The notes beneath the pieces are model-generated. The model was not told where the DNA came from. It worked only from the letters and a program-made list of their open reading frames with translations, and ran no database searches. Shown here in pieces: positions 62,728 to 64,000 of a DNA stretch of 64,000 bases (position 1 is its first letter; every line of letters starts with the position of its first letter). Made by a program: the position numbers and the translations under genes. Origin of the DNA: Balneola sp. EhC07 (GTDB lineage: Bacteria > Bacteroidota > Rhodothermia > Balneolales > Balneolaceae); the NCBI RefSeq assembly GCF_001650905.1, contig NZ_LXYG01000020.1:1-64000 (forward strand), given 5' to 3'.

Positions 62728-64000
62728 TTACTTTTTAACCACTATCTGAGATGACATATTCTGATATGCTTTTTCCTGCTTTGTAACTGAGATAGTCCAA
62801 ACAGCTCCTGCAATCAGCATCACTCCACCATAGATCATGATCAGTGGTTTTACAGAGATCAGATCCAGTTCCAGACATGCTGCAGCCACCATCACAGAAA
62901 ATGAATTTGCTATAGTAAACAGCAACCATTCTGTACTGAATATCCTGCCTCGAAATGTATCGGTTGTTCTTTTTTGAAGCAGAATAGTACTCATCACCCA
63001 ATTGGCTCCCGACGCTGAATGAGCCAGAAAAACAAAAAAGATCATTAACAGAATATTTGTACTCCATCCTACTACCATATACATCAGCCCGGCTATTAGA
63101 ATACTGAAGCCCATCACCATTACCCAGTCTTTCTGGTCTTTAAATAGTCTTCTTCCAATAACAGGTCCAACTCCCGTTCCAATTCCACGGGCGGCATACA
63201 GCAATCCTAATCCGATACTACCCATCTTGAGTACATCTTCGCTGACGATAATGAGTAGATATACAAGACCACCCAGAAACATCGTTGAAGTTCCCTTTGC
63301 AATACTCGGTCTTAAAATGTGTTTGTTAGAAAACAAATACTGAGCACCTTCTTTTATTCCAACAAAAGGATTTCTGGTTCTGAGTTTTTCCTCTGGCGTT
63401 TGTTCAGTTTGAGGAATAACCGCCCTGTACAAAAACCACGCTGAAATTATATAACTGAACGCGTCCAGAATAAACACCAAATCGGTACCTAACCATTCTG
63501 TAGCAAATCCTCCAATAGCCATTCCTGTGGTAAATATAATGCTCCATGTGGCAGTCGAGATCACATTGGCATCAACCAGTTGTTCCGGGGTTGTAACATT
63601 AGGGATTGAAGAAGTTTTGGCTGGTTCGAAAAGAGCAGAAAGCATCATCTGAACTGAAGTAAGTGCAAAAGCAATCCAAAGTGTTTCAGGAGATCGAACA
63701 AGTAAAATTCCCAACAAAGATGCTGCTCTGGCAAAATCACAAAGGATCATCAACTTTCTGCGATTAAATCGATCTGCTAAATATCCTGCAAAAGGAGAAA
63801 AGAACGCCAGGCTCAACATCTTTACAACAATGATCAATCCGAGAAGTAATTCTGAGTCAGAATATTTGGCAATCAGCGCGTAAAGGGCAAGAAGTCCAAA
63901 CCAATCTCCAAAGTTAGAAATCGCTTGACTGATCCACAATAACCGATAATTTCGGTTATCTTTTATAAGTTGGAAATATGGTTGTAGGCTTCTCAAAAAA
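62728..64000 (-). CDS. MFS transporter (MFS_3, enterobactin-exporter-like), start near the window edge
   Basis: At least 422 residues are visible, with 10-12 membrane helices, the N-terminal NYRLLWISQAISNFGDWFGLLALY and the loop 2-3 motif GYLADRFNRRKLMILCD. This fits the MFS_3 group that exports siderophores or drugs. A TTG at 63996 is the first start within the window, but the frame stays open to the edge, so the true start may lie a few residues outside. It stands alone on this strand, convergent with the S9 peptidase gene. Confidence 0.85.
   Translation of the reverse strand, partial: FLRSLQPYFQLIKDNRNYRLLWISQAISNFGDWFGLLALYALIAKYSDSELLLGLIIVVKMLSLAFFSPFAGYLADRFNRRKLMILCDFARAASLLGILLVRSPETLWIAFALTSVQMMLSALFEPAKTSSIPNVTTPEQLVDANVISTATWSIIFTTGMAIGGFATEWLGTDLVFILDAFSYIISAWFLYRAVIPQTEQTPEEKLRTRNPFVGIKEGAQYLFSNKHILRPSIAKGTSTMFLGGLVYLLIIVSEDVLKMGSIGLGLLYAARGIGTGVGPVIGRRLFKDQKDWVMVMGFSILIAGLMYMVVGWSTNILLMIFFVFLAHSASGANWVMSTILLQKRTTDTFRGRIFSTEWLLFTIANSFSVMVAAACLELDLISVKPLIMIYGGVMLIAGAVWTISVTKQEKAYQNMSSQIVVKK

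Noticed and set aside
1-64000. CRISPR arrays, prophage, insertion sequences, tRNA and rRNA genes
   Set aside because: No regularly spaced repeats, integrase or transposase genes, cloverleaf-like sequences or rRNA segments were seen by eye; a tRNA or covariance scan could not be run.

Overview
This 64 kb window comes from an AT-rich (roughly 38-40% GC by eye) Bacteroidota-like chromosome. Several secreted proteins end in a type IX secretion sorting domain with the YPNPFNP motif. The short primary sigma factor lacks region 1.1, and there are TonB receptors with an N-terminal carboxypeptidase-like domain, many SPII lipoproteins and a System I cytochrome c maturation cluster. Together these fit the Balneolota/Rhodothermota side of the group best (inference). 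I saw no rRNA, tRNA, CRISPR array, prophage or insertion sequence. The window is a housekeeping backbone with small accessory patches, and no obviously foreign island.

Layout. 1-570 holds the end of a beta-propeller-like protein. 570-9569 is a tightly packed minus-strand run: gatB, a thioredoxin-fold lipoprotein, tpiA, purD, an NHL-repeat protein, a lipoprotein with a sorting-domain-like fold, a small barrel protein, then a LuxE/LuxC pair. 9733-15816 holds four tandem plus-strand genes for type IX-secreted proteins; three share a 133-residue C-terminal module. 15846-17816 is aguA-aguB (putrescine from agmatine), followed by pckA, a PIN-domain toxin-antitoxin pair, prfA, and purK/purE split by a two-gene outer-membrane cassette. 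26370-29830 holds an alpha/beta hydrolase, an RRM protein, a YbjQ-family protein and grpE-dnaJ. 29988-34403 is a TonB receptor with an SGNH-hydrolase lipoprotein; two more SGNH hydrolases follow within 10 kb, with a SIMPL protein, a hybrid histidine kinase and a YbbA/YbbP-type ABC system. 42707-53027 contains an OmpA lipoprotein, corA, a FadL-like porin, a Ser/Arg/Lys-rich lipoprotein, a propeller sensor kinase with its NarL-type regulator, and a GNAT-like protein beside a fatty-acid-hydroxylase-family protein. 53362-59067 holds the primary sigma factor, a DUF5683-like protein and ccmC-D-E-F. The window ends with a PH/SHOCT protein, an S9 peptidase and an MFS exporter.

Non-coding content. Several hairpin families stand out. 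Three small hairpins with compensatory stem changes sit in the 59.1-59.6 kb spacer, interleaved with two copies of a 55-bp direct repeat; a shorter related copy lies between aguA and aguB. A perfect 11-bp palindrome follows the S9 peptidase. Two LacI-family-like operator sequences precede the TonB receptor and pckA. A two-site palindromic operator candidate precedes the toxin-antitoxin pair. Intrinsic terminators separate most convergent or consecutive units.

The most notable points are: a CcmE with Cys in place of the usual haem-binding His (CxxxY variant); a lipoprotein carrying a sorting-domain-like module; the mosaic C-terminal modules of the tandem secreted proteins; the serine/arginine-rich lipoprotein; and the covarying REP-like hairpins. 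I did not find a clear candidate for a wholly new multi-gene defence or biosynthetic system.
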